From: Tridacna crocea
Taxonomy: Eukaryota > Mollusca > Bivalvia > Cardiida > Cardiidae
Assembly: GCA_943736015.1 (NCBI GenBank)
Contig: OX031058.1
Location: 23,647,001-23,711,000 of the forward strand
Reading direction: 5' to 3'
DNA length: 64,000 nucleotides
Both the position numbers and the translations under genes were made by a program. Below, one piece after another: positions 1-11,654 of the stretch (positions are counted from its first letter, which is position 1; every line of letters begins with the position of its first letter). The notes below the pieces were generated by a model, which was not told the DNA's origin, made no database searches, and worked only from the letters and a program-made list of their open reading frames with translations.

Positions 1-160
1 ACAAAGATTGTACAGGAATTTTCAAGCACCATTCACCCACACAATAGATCATAGATACTAACAGATTCTTCTCATCAGCTGTTGCTGTGTAATTCTCATT
101 AGTAGGTATCAACATGGTTATTGTTGCAGCAATGATCTGTTTGGATATAAAAGCATCAGA

Positions 161-285
161 AATTAATAACTGGCAGCTTAAACTGCCCTCATATTAACCT
201 TATTAACACCATCTTTAGCAATTATTAATAACTGGCAGCTTAAACTGCCCTTATATTAACCTTATTAACACCATTCTTAGCAATT
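161..285. repeat. 62 bp tandem duplication
   Basis: Two adjacent near-identical copies containing ACTGGCAGCTTAAACTGCCC, differing at a few bases. Intronic. Confidence 0.85.
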
Positions 286-840
286 CTTTAAAGAAATCAA
301 AGTCAGTAAACCTGTCTACGCTTTTATGGAGTATCATTTACCACTGCTTTGTACACCATTTTCTTAAGAAACTGGCTGCTTTCCCACAAAATTATTTTCT
401 AAATGATGTTCAGCTGCGACAGACAGAGAAATCCTACTGCAATGGCAATCTTATTCCAAAGGAAAAAAAATTGCCAGGTTGGGGTTGCAAATCATCAGCC
501 CCAGGTTTCCCTATCAAATGACCCATCAGGCTCAGCCTCTACATTAAAAGTATAGATAAAGGGGCTGTTATTGCTTCACTGATGGTCTTATTTCACCAAA
601 GTTTTGCCAACCAAGGTTTGTCTTTGTATAATCTAAGTTTCTGTCAGGTCACAAAGGAAACCTCATATTCACGGTCTTCTGGAAAACAGGTATCCTTACT
701 GTACGATATTGAAAGAAAATGAACGAACCTTTTTCCAAGCAAAAGCTGGACAGATACTTAACAAAAGCAATCATTACTGCTGTTTGAGGAATCAAATAAC
801 ATTTCTCCATATTGAAATAGTACCACAGTCATCACCATCT

Positions 841-1067
841 TTAACCCTTTCCCAAATGACAAACTTTTGGACTAGACCAAATTGAAAGCATATGCAGACG
901 ACAATTCAACTCTTGCTGAAAAGATTACTTCTGTCTATGATAGGGTAGAAAACATTGTGGAAAAAGGAGAAAATGCTGGTTACCAGCATTTTCTCCTTTT
1001 CCCACAATGTTTTCAAAAGGCTACTATTCCAGACATGTAAAAGCCAGGGATTGTTTGGGAAATGGCA
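841..1067 (-). mobile_element. TTAA-229 foldback element
   Basis: Begins TTAACCCTTTCCCAAA with the long arm first; complete palindromic centre (957-1016). The right tip has decayed to TTTGGGAAATGG. Strand is minus by my convention (plus = short arm to the left). It has no coding capacity. Confidence 0.85.
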
Positions 1068-1309
1068 ATGTTTTGATGAAGAGGTGTACCTCATTTGCAG
1101 TTTGATACATCTTCAAAATATTTTTTTTTTCATGCAACCAACTGAGAGTACGAATGCTTACTAAAGGCAAATAATGTTTTAAGGAAAAATCTTTAACAAG
1201 ACACTAATGATCTGAGTGAGCTACGATTACTGACAGGTATTTCACAAGCATAAAATAAATTGTTCCATTGTGTATAGTTCTACAACACAACTTCTGGAAG
1301 TCCACTCAC

Positions 1310-1420
1310 ATTTACAATTTTCTTTGGCAGATCTGGGTGAAAATCTCTCAAAGCATCCACATGGTCACAGAGCAAAGTCAACATATCTGCAGAAGTCTTC
1401 GCCACATTCCTATCTTTACA
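1310..1420 (-). CDS. RALGAPA1: RALGAPA local exon 14 (last exon in window)
   Basis: 111 bp, 37 codons, phase 0 to 0, acceptor CACTTTTACAG, donor GTGAGT. The peptide begins CKDRNVAKTSADMLTLLCDH and ends HPDLPKKIVN. It parallels TNKTVAHVACNMLHMLVHY..QPDSPLKIIQ in human RALGAPA1. The remaining C-terminal third, including the Rap/Ran-GAP domain with its catalytic Asn, must lie beyond the left edge. Confidence 0.93.
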
Positions 1421-1570
1421 CTGTAAAAGTGAAAAGTAAACAATACCAAACTTTAGCCTGTACAGATGATAATGAGTGTCCATCTAGGTCGAATTTGTGG
1501 ACAGTGTAGATAAGGCTTGATTAATAGATCTACACTTTTGTAAAACATGAGGGCCAATGCACACATGTTA

Positions 1571-1672
1571 CAGGGTAGACACATTATCCCCCGCTAGATG
1601 GCATTCTATAAATACTCATCTATCTAATTTGGGCATCCTGGGTACAGAACCAAACCACTTTCCTACGCAACA
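1571..1672. repeat. ~100 bp interspersed repeat, inverted partner at 33533-33632
   Basis: Contains CTAGATGGCATTCTATAAAT and GGGCATCCTGGGTACAGAAC. The same sequence occurs in reverse complement at 33533-33632 at roughly 90% identity. Family unknown. Confidence 0.7.
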
Positions 1673-2123
1673 ACCGTTACTTTGAATTTCAAACTAAAAT
1701 ATTCCTTTACTAAAAACGCTACCTAGTGCAATTCACTCAGCTATGATCAGCAGTTTAGAGAAATCTAGAGCAAAAGCAGGTCTCATTTCTCCTCAAACGT
1801 ATTGATAAAAGCTATTTTCTACATTGCTACTTAATAGAGCGTAATTTTATAGTCTGCCCGCTTTCGGGGCTAGTGATGCGTCATATAAGACAGGTCGAAT
1901 CTTCGAAGAATATGACATGCGCAGACAACAAGGTAGACAAGCAAGGAAAGCTTGTATGGTTTTACTCTTTATCAAAAACCAAAAATTTGGACCTTTCTAA
2001 ATCTGCCCCACTTACAGATAACAAATAAATGTGCTTCCTTTGGGAAACTTGCAACTGAAATAGTAAAATACATTGTTGGAAAAGAGAAAAATCCTGGTTA
2101 CAGTCACTTTCTTCTTATACCAC

Positions 2124-2265
2124 AAGGTAGGTAGGTTGGTTGGTTTGTTTCAGGCTTGGTTGATTTTGGATTGGTTTGGGTTGGGTTGGGTTGGGCTGAG
2201 TTGTTCATTCATTGGTCTGTCAGTTGGTTGATTGCTTGACTGATTGATGGATTGGTCAATTGATG
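2124..2265 (+). repeat. GGTTG-rich simple sequence with G-quadruplex motif
   Basis: A G/T-rich tract built on GGTTG/GGTTT units. At 2178-2195 it has four GGG runs separated by TT, which fits a compact G-quadruplex on the plus strand (the template strand for RALGAPA). Confidence 0.8.
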
Positions 2266-2594
2266 CTTTGTACTGTTTTCAATACTTTTTCAGTTATATG
2301 TATATTACAGCAAAAACTGGTAAGCAGTTTAGGTGCACTGACGACTTGATAATAATTACAAAGAAACTACCTATTTTTTTTTTTCCTCTATCATGTTCTT
2401 CTTCATACAAGCAATAACAAGCTGCAGTAAAGTGCAGTGCTGCATTTAGTGAAAATCCTAAGATGCAAAAAGGGGCATAACTGTCTCAGAAATATTTTGA
2501 TGGTTATATGCTCTTGTTATATGCGCTCCTCTTTTGACAGTTAACAACTTGTCAAAGTTTGAAGAAAATATCTTCAGCAATAATATAGACATTA

Positions 2595-2823
2595 TTAACT
2601 CTTTACCACACAATCCCTACTTTTAACAATCCTTAGAAAGAAGCCTTTTGAAAACACTGTGGGAAAAGGAGAAAATGCTGGTAACCAGCATTTTCTCCTT
2701 TTCCCACAGTGTTTTCTACCCTTCCCAAAATAAATTTCATTATTTAAATCACATTTATTTTGTCGTCTGCAAATGCTTTCAATTTGGAACAGTCCAAAAT
2801 TTTGTCGTTTGGTAAAGAGTTAA
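2595..2823 (+). mobile_element. TTAA-229 foldback element, reference-quality copy
   Basis: Exactly 229 bp from TTAA to TTAA. Tips are CTCTTTACCACACAATCC and, at the right, GTTTGGTAAAGAG. Layout: short arm ~58 bp, near-perfect ~66 bp palindrome around GGTAACC, long arm ~105 bp carrying TTTGTCGTCTGCAAATGC. TTAA ends and CCC/CTC tips suggest piggyBac-type (or Kolobok-type) mobilisation; the superfamily is inferred. Confidence 0.9.
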
Positions 2824-3012
2824 ATGTCATAGTTTTTGCATGATAACAATTATAACACTGACACATACAACCATGATGTGAGAACTACAATAATATTTAA
2901 CTTATTCTTTGAATAATAGCCAAGCTAAAAATGGGGCAATCCATTGGAAAGTTCCTGTGCCATACCAGCAGAAAAAAATGCAATGATTCACAGTAGAAAA
3001 AATATAACTTAC

Positions 3013-3121
3013 TCCAAGTGTTGCTAGCAATACGTTAACAGCTTCAACGAACTTTGAATGTAGGGTTCCATGGGTCAATTCCTCATACAAGTATATCCCA
3101 AGACTATTTACAGCAATACAC
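3013..3121 (-). CDS. RALGAPA1: RALGAPA local exon 13
   Basis: 109 bp, phase 2 in, phase 0 out, acceptor GTATTTTCAG, donor GTAAGT. It completes Arg, then CIAVNSLGIYLYEELTHGTL and HSKFVEAVNVLLATLG. It matches RCVALCSLGIWICEEL..ES and KEALNVI of human RALGAPA1. A full-length TTAA-229 foldback lies 190 bp downstream of it. Confidence 0.94.
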
Positions 3122-3458
3122 CTGAAAATACAGACATCATAATCACCAGTTTTGAGCCTTTTTGTTTACACATACGTTGTATCTTTCTTAAATTTGAAAA
3201 GATGCCAAAAAAACAAACTGCACATGTTACCTGAAAACAAACTACACATTTTTACATAGTTGAAAATACCTAATTATAAGATGCTTTGTGAACAACACTG
3301 AAAAAGTTGATATTTATATGCAAGAGCAGTCAGTTTTCTGTCCACTTACATCATTACAATATTTGGGTTGATTCAAGCTCTTTTTTGCTAAACTCTTGAA
3401 ATAGATTGTACATGGTGAAACCTCTAATTCATTACTATCCTATGACATGCTCACTTAC

Positions 3459-3517
3459 CTCGCCAGTCCAGCTGGCTCCCTTCTGCCTGCCTTCAGCAAT
3501 AAATTAATGACACTGTC
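3459..3517 (-). CDS. RALGAPA1: RALGAPA local exon 12 (59 bp)
   Basis: 59 bp, phase 0 in, phase 2 out, acceptor TTGTTTTCAG, donor GTAAGT. It encodes DSVINLLLKAGRREPAGLA plus two bases of the next Arg codon. It corresponds to [22 protein letters not shown] in human RALGAPA1. It is asymmetric, so skipping it alone would shift the frame. Confidence 0.92.
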
Positions 3518-3959
3518 CTGAAAACAAAACGTCATGGCATACTTTAGATCTTTTTAGAATTAAAATACACATGCAGAACCAAGAAATAAATCTACAATAG
3601 CTGTTAAATCACAAGAGATACCAGTACTTTTGCCCCCGCCCCCAATTAAGAAAGAATTCCAAGATCTTTGGTAGTCCTTGTTAGAGTAGCTCTTATCCCA
3701 GAGCAAATGGCATAGTAATTTTGCATTCAACACTCCTTTCAGTCTGACAACTAAAATTTATCAAAATGTAAAAAGGTGAGCTTCATGACAGACTGCACAA
3801 GATCAACATACAGTTGCAATATTACAGCTGAAATATGCAGGTCAACAAAGATCACACAGGCCTGCCAAAAGAAGAGAGTAAATGTACAAATTTTGATATT
3901 TAAATTTTGTCTATTCAGAGGACTATGTGCTAATAAGTGAATAAGCCTCTGACGATATG

Positions 3960-4045
3960 GTTCACTTTTTAAATCACTAAAACATTGTAAGAAAAATTGA
4001 AAATGCTGGTCACCATTTTCTCACAATGCTTTTAAAAGCCTTTCA
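3960..4045. mobile_element. TTAA-229 remnant (core only)
   Basis: A decayed core: AACATTGTAAGAAAAATTGA, then a shortened hairpin and TTTTAAAAGCC. Both tips are unrecognisable. Confidence 0.5.
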
Positions 4046-4084
4046 CCTTAGAATCGTAACAAGAGTATCATCAAGTGCAACATG

Positions 4085-4740
4085 AGTAAAAACGTCTAGG
4101 ACTGATAAAGCTAAAGAGATCCTGGTTGTAATGATGTAAAACACATGTGAATGACATACTCTTTGACTGACTTCAGCTTGTCAGAAATACTATCATGACA
4201 AATACTCTGACCATGTTTTATGAGTATCAGACTGAAAAAAGTTCTTTTTATGCCTCCGGCATGAACATGAGGCTTTTCTGAGATTTTACCAATGCACATG
4301 AGGCTTTTCTGAGATTTTACCCAGTGCACTAGTTACTCACTTGACATGACCTCATGTTTGAACTTATCCGATTTGTAATCATGACAAACATTCTGATCAA
4401 TTTTCATAATTATTCCCGTGAAATATGAGGCATTTAGTGCACACATGGTTTTTCTTTGATTCATCCCAGTGATTTGTCAGAGATATTATCACAGAAACAC
4501 TCTGATTAGTTTTTCTTTGATTCATCCCAGTGATTTGTCAGAGATATTATCACAGAAACACTCTAATTAATAATCATTAGTATCTAACTGACAATGTGGC
4601 CTCTAGGATGCATAAAAGGTAATTGTTGATGCCTGGACAACAGATGCAGCAAGACAAGACACTGCACGGCATACAACAGACAAAGCATGATCACAAAAGT
4701 TCACTGTGAGCACTTCATGCTCAGGTGCACTAGAAACAAA
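4085..4740 (+). mobile_element. Degenerate pearl/Helitron-like non-autonomous element
   Basis: Internal units resemble other elements here (TCAGAGATATTATCAC..., GAAACACTCTGATTAG). It ends in GAGCACTTCATGCTCAGG followed by TGCACTAG, the same hairpin-plus-CTAR end as the better element at 48.3-50.2 kb. It contains a 61 bp tandem duplication (4448-4569) and a ~32 bp one (4264-4325). No coding capacity. Confidence 0.6.
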
Positions 4741-4780
4741 GGGCAAATTTGTTAAACATTTAAGGTACGGCAAAACAGAC

Positions 4781-4903
4781 CTTAAAGAAATCTGTTTTGA
4801 TTGTCGACCTCTCCATGTCTTGATGTAGAGTTGGAGTATCTTTGTACTGGTTTGGGAAACATACCAAAGAACCCAGCATTGTCAAAGCCTCTAGTCTTGG
4901 GGT
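4781..4903 (-). CDS. RALGAPA1: RALGAPA local exon 11
   Basis: 123 bp, 41 codons, phase 0 to 0, acceptor TCATTTCAG, donor GTCTGT (the same unusual hexamer as exon 4). The peptide begins [20 protein letters not shown], then KDTPTLHQDMERSTIKTDFFK. It matches [20 protein letters not shown] and LHPNI in human RALGAPA1. A degenerate pearl-type element ends about 45 bp beyond the donor. Confidence 0.94.
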
Positions 4904-5564
4904 CTGAAATGACAGATAAATGGAATACAGTTCTTTATCCCTTCAGTGCACAACATAAACAACCCTAAACGGAAGTTTTGATAATATTTAATTACTTCTT
5001 TTAAAAAGGTGTTCCTACTATGCTTTATCAAGGCCACCTGAAGACCAAAATCATGAACTAATGATTGACCCTTAGACTACTATGGAGGAAAGAAACCAAT
5101 GTGGAAAATGAAGGAACTCCTTCTTTGAAATTATTCTTGTACAGGCATTGCATGTTACATGTGCTATTACTTTTATTAGCAATTACACTATTGTGGGAAA
5201 AGGGGCTTTGTTTTCATATGCTGTCTTTTTCAGAGGGATAAAGTCATAACTAAAGGGTCACAGGATGACTGTCCCACAACTTGTTTGAATCAAAATATTG
5301 TGGCCATGCGTTCCAAAGTGTTTCTCACAGCTATCTTGATTTTTTGGTTGTATTGGAGATTAAGACCATTTTAACAGCCTGGTCATATCACCTATGCATG
5401 TGTTTTCTGGCTTTCATACACCAGTACTAACACAACTTTCCTTCCAAGTCACGGACTACTTTTCTCACATATGTCACAGACAAGTGAGAGGCAAAATTGC
5501 CACCGAGAAAGTTTGCCTCAACTGGATATCAAGCTCACAACCACCAGGTCACAATTAAGATATA

Positions 5565-5792
5565 TTAACCCTTTCCCAAACGGCAAATTTTGGATCAGAA
5601 CAAATTGAAAGCATTTTGCAGATGACAAATTAACAGTTGCTAAAAAGATGATTTTCTATATGATAGGGTAGAAAACAATGAGGGAAAAGGAGAAAATGCT
5701 GGTAACCAGCATTTTCTCCTTTCCCCACAATGTTTTCAAAAGGCTTCTATTCCTGGCCGGTAAAAAATAGGGATTGTTTGGGAAAGGGTTAA
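5565..5792 (-). mobile_element. TTAA-229 foldback element
   Basis: Complete, with TTAACCCTTTCCCAAAC and GTTTGGGAAAGGGTTAA as mirror tips. The palindrome has one mismatch (AATGAGGG in the left arm). Confidence 0.9.
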
Positions 5793-5865
5793 TCACTTAG
5801 CCATCCGGTCAGGCTGGCTATCTTGAGTGGCATAAAAAGGTCAAACTTCTATAGTGATATCTCTT

Positions 5866-6094
5866 GTAACCCATTACCACTCAATCCCTACTTTTGACGC
5901 CCCTGAGGAATAAGCCTTTTGAAAACACTGTGGGAAAAGGAGAAAATGCTGGTAACCAGCATTTTCTCCTTTTCCCACAGTGTTTTCTACCCTTTCCAGA
6001 ACAAATTTCTATTTTTCAATCAACTTTATTTTGTCGTCTGCAAATGCTTTCAAATTGGACGAGCCCAAAATTTTCTCGTGTGGTAATGAGTTAA
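5866..6094 (+). mobile_element. TTAA-229 foldback element
   Basis: Complete 229 bp copy, left target mutated to GTAA. It lies 160 bp from the donor side of RALGAPA exon 10 and is separated by only ~73 bp from the oppositely oriented copy at 5565. Confidence 0.88.
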
Positions 6095-6253
6095 CACCTT
6101 CTTCAACTAAAAGGAAAAGAAAGTGGAAAATGAACAAATTGTTTGTTTCCAACCATTGCTCTTTTATTCAGAATATTTATTTTAAAGGGCTTTTATGGTG
6201 GATAGTTGTAATTGGATAGTATAAGGCTGACCATCTTTTAAAAAATCTCTCAC

Positions 6254-6385
6254 CTCTTTCATATCAAATGAATTGATAACAGAACCACAGGCTGATATCA
6301 TGTCCAGAGTAAGTAGACTGTTGCCTGGTAGAGAGGTGGAAAAGAATCTCTGCCCACAATATTTAACCAACACATTCTTTACATC
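6254..6385 (-). CDS. RALGAPA1: RALGAPA local exon 10
   Basis: 132 bp, 44 codons, phase 0 to 0, acceptor CTGTTTCTAG, donor GTGAGA. The peptide begins DVKNVLVKYCGQRFFSTSLP and ends SVINSFDMKE. It matches [20 protein letters not shown]... of human RALGAPA1. The exon 9/10 junction (..SQDQ-DVKN..) reproduces the human ..HIDQ-DIVN.. exactly, so no exon is needed in between. Confidence 0.94.
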
Positions 6386-6499
6386 CTAGAAACAGAATGA
6401 CAAGATATACTTAGTGACAAGACACAGTTTCATATATGGGTCAGTGGAAACAAAAAAAATCAAAACAGCTGATCACAGGCCCTTTACCTTTACAATTAT

Positions 6500-6663
6500 T
6501 TAACTCTTTATCACACGACAAAATTTTGAACTTGTCTATATGGAAAGTATTTGCAGACAAACAAAATAGTTTGACTAAAATGATAAATCTTGATTTTAAA
6601 AGCACTGAATATATTGGCTTCTCCTTCAGGTTTGTTGAAATCAGATTTTGCGGTAAAAGTTCA
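6500..6663 (-). mobile_element. TTAA-229 remnant lacking the core palindrome
   Basis: TTAACTCTTTATCACACGAC start, GGAAAGTATTTGCAGAC long arm, GCGGTAAAAGTTCA end; the palindrome is gone. Confidence 0.6.
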
Positions 6664-6870
6664 ACCCTTTACCACACAATTCTGAGTTTCTACAAACCTG
6701 AGGTAGAAGGCTTTTAAAAATGTTGCTGAAAATGGAGAAAATGCAATTAACTTCCAATATCTTATTTTTTCCTACAATGCTGTCTACCATTTCAAACACG
6801 ATTACAAACATGTTGGCTACATGCTAATATTTGTCTGCTTATTCTTACAATTTGGTAAAAAAAACTTCTA
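6660..6870 (+). mobile_element. TTAA-229 diverged copy abutting the previous one
   Basis: Starts TTCAACCCTTTACCACACAA exactly where the previous remnant ends, so the two share a target site. The core has decayed and the right end is AATTTGGTAAAAAAA. Confidence 0.6.
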
Positions 6871-7222
6871 ATATTGTAAGAACCAATACATAAGTTGATT
6901 ATTACTTATTAATGACTGTTTAGTTATTCATAAACCCAGACAGATATGTTTATATAATTGATAATATTTCATTTTTTGGCAACCCAACACTGCCAGTTGT
7001 TTAGCAAGAAGAGCCGATCTTTGTGGCATTCATGGTCAACTAACACTCTAGTTTAGCAAATCTTTTGTCAATTATTCCCCTCTGTAGGTTCATTAAAACA
7101 AGACGTCAGGTTAATGTCTGCCATACAAGACAACATGTGGTAATGAAGAATCAGTGGTTTGCAGTAAAACAAAAATGTTCTGCTTAAACTCCTTATATTC
7201 CTAATTCCATATCATCAAATAC

Positions 7223-7472
7223 ATGAGCGGCACTCTGGCTAAAGGGGGCTTTGTGCATCTCTGTCATGCATTATCAAGCAATTTATCACATATTTATGGA
7301 TCTATAAAATCCTCTCAACAATGTATCATGAGGTAGAAAGGTCACGAAGCATGTGGAAAGTTAGAATATGATAAAAAGTTTTGACCTATGACAGCCTACA
7401 AAGTCTACCAGGCCTAGACTGCTTAAAACCTATGGATACATTAAACTAACTTTTCACAGAGCATGGGTCAAT
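7223..7472. mobile_element. GCTCTG MITE (terminal inverted repeats), uninterrupted copy
   Basis: Left end ATGAGCGGCACTCTGGCTAA, right end the inverse, ACTTTTCACAGAGCATGGGT. ~250 bp and non-coding. Its centre (TATCATGAGGTAGAAAGG) gives the empty-site reference for the CACTA-like insertion in the neighbouring copy. Confidence 0.75.
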
Positions 7473-8684
7473 TTCCAGTTCAAGTATTCTGTTAAAATTT
7501 TAAAATGAGTCATGCTCTGGCAAAAGGGGGCTTAATGCATCTCCATTATCCATGATACCAAGCTAGTTAGAACATAGCTATGGACCCATAAAATCCAGTT
7601 TGTTTAACAACCAACTGATTCATCAGCACCCGATTGTATAAACGTTGGTTAATTTAACCCAGGGTTAAACGCTAACCCTGGGTTAAATTTTGACCAGTTT
7701 GGTTAACTAACCAAACTGGTTAAACACTTGTATAAACGAGATAACCAAACTGGTTAATTAACCAGAATGGTTAAATTAACCAAGATTTAACCAGACAAAT
7801 ATATCCCGTCATGCAGTTCTCTTTCCAAGTTTTCTCGCGCGATACGTCACAAAATGTATCCCGCACGAGCAATTTACCGCTCATACAACATAATCGAGAG
7901 TGCTTCCGATAATTGATTATAGTAATGTATTTTTCTACTACCACCACTGTTATTTTGGGTTTCAACACATATTTTAGATTTTGTATAGTCCCCGAAATCT
8001 AAACATGTAACTCAGACAAAAATCCGAAATGTACGGTCGTATTTCGAAAGGCTGTCGAAGTGGTTTTGCCCGTACCGAGTGTATCTCTTCCTGCTTGAAA
8101 ACAATGACGACCTAATTAAAATGCGCGATCTTTACATCGGTTTTAAAGACAAAATATCGATGACTACATGTATACATGAATATGTCTCAGGTAAGGTTTG
8201 TGTGTTTTATATTTTCAACAAGACTTTCTAACACAATATTCTTTTTATCAATGATACAAATTTTCGGCACTTTGAATGACCCGGACTTTGAGCACCCACA
8301 ACATGGCTTTCATCTTGTTTTCATGAGGGAAGATCCCTGTTTTCTTTATGTGTTTTAGTTTTATTCTGACCAATAAAAAACTTTCATTACTGTCATTCAC
8401 ATCATAGGTAAATACAGATATTTGAATGACAATGGTGAGGTGGTATGGCGATGGTGTAGTCGGCCTAGTAGAGCATTATTTCTGATTTTCACAAACTCTG
8501 GAGTTCAGCATTCCTAGAAATTGACAGGTATGTGTTGATCAACAATCTAGTTGGGTTAATGTTTCCTGTATTTTTTTTTTGCCACCAAAAATAATGATAA
8601 ATTCATTGTATTGCAAAGCTTGAAATTAGATTACTCTTGTACTGCAAGATGTTTTTGCTAAAAAAAAAGCATCAGTGATCAGAT

Positions 8685-8877
8685 TGTAACAGGTGGTGAA
8701 AAATATCGCGGCTCAACCGAGATTCGAACCCAGGGCCTCAGGAATACTGTTCCTGCACTCTAACCAACCGAGCCACCGAACCACATGTCGATACGGCTGC
8801 ACGATATATCACCAAATACCTGTACCCGACTACATTATACCTTTATATCTATCTGTGGGATAGACCAGTATACTATA
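8685..8877 (-). mobile_element. Solo LTR of the tRNA-carrying TRIM (TRIM-A)
   Basis: 193 bp, the same length as the LTRs at 60553 and 60840. Read on the minus strand it ends ...CCTGTTACA. Flanks AGAT and AGAC fit a 4 bp duplication with one change. It contains a tRNA-like fold at 8710-8782 with intact A- and B-box sequences and anticodon loop ACAGTAT. Confidence 0.75.
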
Positions 8878-9369
8878 AGACTGTACTTTCTGATCCACTG
8901 TCTCTGCTTTCCAAAAGCTATTTTAATCTCCACTGGCAGTGGAAGAGGTAAAAGAAATTTGGTACTGGAAAAATATCTAATATCTATGGACTAGTGAACA
9001 TGAATAAATGACTTTTTCTGTCATGTTTATGTTCTCTGAGTATGCTTATCTTTCATACAGATATATCTGTAACTAATTTAGTTTATGGTAGAAATAATAG
9101 ACATACCAGTATTTTACAGAGTTCAAAGCAGTTTTTCAGATATACAAAATAAAATGCTGCTCTACTCAAATTTTTTTATAAAACTGACACACATTTACAA
9201 ACATGAGCACCAAAAATATATATATTACCTTTGAAGCAGTTACTAGTGCTACATCATTGAATGGTAAACACTGACTTGTAAGAACAGAGTGTGAAATCTT
9301 TTTCATAACCTCTGTGGTAAATAGATCCATGATCAACAGAAAAAAGAGTCTACTTCATTATAGACACTT

Positions 9370-9594
9370 TTAACTCTTTACCATACAATGTCAACTTTTA
9401 AAGACACCGAGAAAGAAAGCCTTTAAAAACACTGTCGAAAAAGAAGAAAATGCTGGTAACCAGCATTTTCTGCCTTTCCCACAATGTTTTTCTACCCTTT
9501 CTAATTCAAATTTCAAATTTTGATGCACATTTGTTGTTTGCAAATGCTTTCAATTTAGACTAGTCCAAAATTTTGTCATTTGGTAAAGAGTGAA
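9370..9594 (+). mobile_element. TTAA-229 foldback element inside the CACTA-like element
   Basis: TTAACTCTTTACCATACAAT to TTTGGTAAAGAGTGAA, core intact with two arm mismatches. Its presence shows that TTAA-229 moved after the CACTA-like insertion. Confidence 0.85.
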
Positions 9595-9831
9595 CAGGTT
9601 TGTATACTGTTTTTTGCTAAGGATAATTTCATTTCTACATAGAAATTGAAAGGTGAACAATAATAGAAAACAGGGGTATTGTTGCTTCATTCAGTAGGTC
9701 TCAGAGCTAGTACGTATATACATCACTGATTTTGGTGTGCATATTTTGCTCATGGTAGATAGCACTAAAGTTACAAAAGTGAGCTGGATAGATCTTTGCA
9801 ATTGTCATTTACAGATGACATCCATCACACA

Positions 9832-10053
9832 ACAACTCTTTACCAAGTACAAAAATACAGCACTGGGCTGGATTCAAATTTGCAGACAAGAAATTAAAGT
9901 GTGATTCAAATGGTAAAACAGTTGAAAAGGTATAAAACATTGTGGTTAATGGAAAAAAAAAACTATTGATTACTAGCATTTTTTCCATTTTCTCACACTG
10001 TTAAAAGGTCTTTTCTAAGGTTGCCAAGACAGAATTGTTTGGTAAAGGGTTGA
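9832..10053 (-). mobile_element. TTAA-229 diverged copy
   Basis: Left tip ACAACTCTTTACCAAG, right tip TGTTTGGTAAAGGGTTGA; the core is decayed but foldable. Confidence 0.7.
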
Positions 10054-10507
10054 GACAATGAATTTCACTCCTTTAAAGATTGAATTTCTACTTTAAATAG
10101 GTAAAAACACAGACATTCAGTACAGAATGATAGTTTCTGGACAATGCTGTGCCAAGTTTACTCCAGACAGGTGTTTTGGTGTTATGAGAGGTTCACATGG
10201 AGAGCCATACCTTCAATCAGTTGAACTTTTGAATTATTTAAGTGTCTTCAGTGTGTCACAATGTGCAAAAGAAACTTGAACATGTCATTTGTTCAACCAG
10301 TCTTTTTAATCAAAGCTATTTGAACCACTCAAGTTAGCACATGGAAAATGTATTGCAATTTCCCTTAGACTGCCTTATACAGAAAACATAGTCATGTTCA
10401 GACAGCAATGAATGTGAAGTTTGATCTTTGATCTGTACCTTTATTTCATGTTAACATTATTGTGAAATTAAATTTTTCACTTATTTTCTAGACTGGAAAA
10501 AGTCCAT

Positions 10508-10730
10508 TTAACTCTTTACCAAACAACTGAATTCTAGAAGTCTACTGCAAATAGAAATTATTTGCAAAAGACAAATTAAATTGTAGATCAAATGATAATT
10601 TCCTCTTTTTGATGGGATTAGGAACATTTGGGAAAAGGTAAAAAAAAAAATGGTTACCAACATTTCCTTGTTTTCCAACTATGTTTTCGCAAGCATTTTT
10701 CCTTGGAATTATTTAATTGTGTGGTACATG
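10508..10730 (-). mobile_element. TTAA-229 old copy
   Basis: TTAACTCTTTACCAAACAAC start; core GGGAAAAGGTAAAAAAAAAA...CCTTGTTTTCCAACTATG; right end ATTGTGTGGTACATG. Among the most diverged recognisable copies. Confidence 0.6.
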
Positions 10731-10734
10731 TAGA

Positions 10735-11640
10735 GGCTTAAATTGCATTCTTTTTTTCTTAAATTTGGATGTTTAATCAGTTTATTGCAAAGATTAGATC
10801 GAAATAACATTTGTCATGATATGTTACAAAAATAAATAACTTAAAATAATAAAACTGTTTTTGTTGTTGTTCCACATTTAGACTTATTTTGACATCACTC
10901 TCCAACTGGAGATAACCTTTTTATGCCCCTGAAGCTGAAAGCTTCAAAAAGGAGAAAGTGCTATGAAAAGTTGATTGCATATCAATCAACTATTTTTGTT
11001 ATTCTACTGAAAAAAGCACATTTTCCTCTGCTTTAAGTATATATCCTAAACGAAAGGTGAAATGGGTTCGTAAATCTAAAAATAGCTGGTTAAGTTTAAG
11101 TCTGATTTGATTGTGGAAGACAAAAGTTTATTAAAGGAATATACATATTATGTACCAGTTGTATGGTGTCTTGTAACATCATTATCACTATCATTTCAGT
11201 TTTATCACTGCAGCCAGTCCACCTATCCATGCTTTTCCTGTAAATTTTGTTACCAGTACTCCCCACAATATTCTTGTTGAGCTACTGGCTGCTTTCCTTC
11301 ATAACCATCATCAAAATGATGATCAGCAGAGAGGAATGAATCTTGTTGCAGTGACTATCATCAATCTTTGGAGAAATTGGCCAAGCTGTGGATCAAACCA
11401 GTGACCTCTGCTCTTAAGTCTTGTACACAATTCATACCAAGGCTTGGCAGATTATGCCCTAGACAGTTAGTCGTACCCAATCATGAGAAAAACTAAAGAA
11501 GCCATATTTTTTTTGTCTTAAGACCCTTTTCTGAAATCACTGACACATATACACTGAAGTCAAAGGAAAAGGTTCTTGATACAAATTAAAGTTCTGACTA
11601 TATCATTGTTTATAAAGTTAAGATAGTGGAGGAAATCTAG
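10735..11640. other. Intronic sequence with nothing recognised
   Basis: AT-rich interior of the CACTA-like element. I see no ORF, inverted repeat or match to the families in this window apart from a (TTG)n-like stretch near 10860. Confidence 0.5.
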
Positions 11641-11654
11641 TTGGAAAAAAAAAA

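Noticed and set aside
955..1164. Many frames containing KMLVTSIFSFSHNVF or ENAGYQHFLLFPQCF
   Set aside because: These are the two readings of the TTAA-229 palindrome; they recur with every copy and do not belong to a protein family.
9231..9320. Minus-strand exon-like frame with AG/GT borders (..LPFNDVALVTASK-GTAATA) between RALGAPA local exons 9 and 10
   Set aside because: Exons 9 and 10 join in phase and reproduce the human junction without it. It lies within the CACTA-like element and its similarity to exon 10 is too weak. A captured or duplicated exon is not excluded; junction reads would decide.
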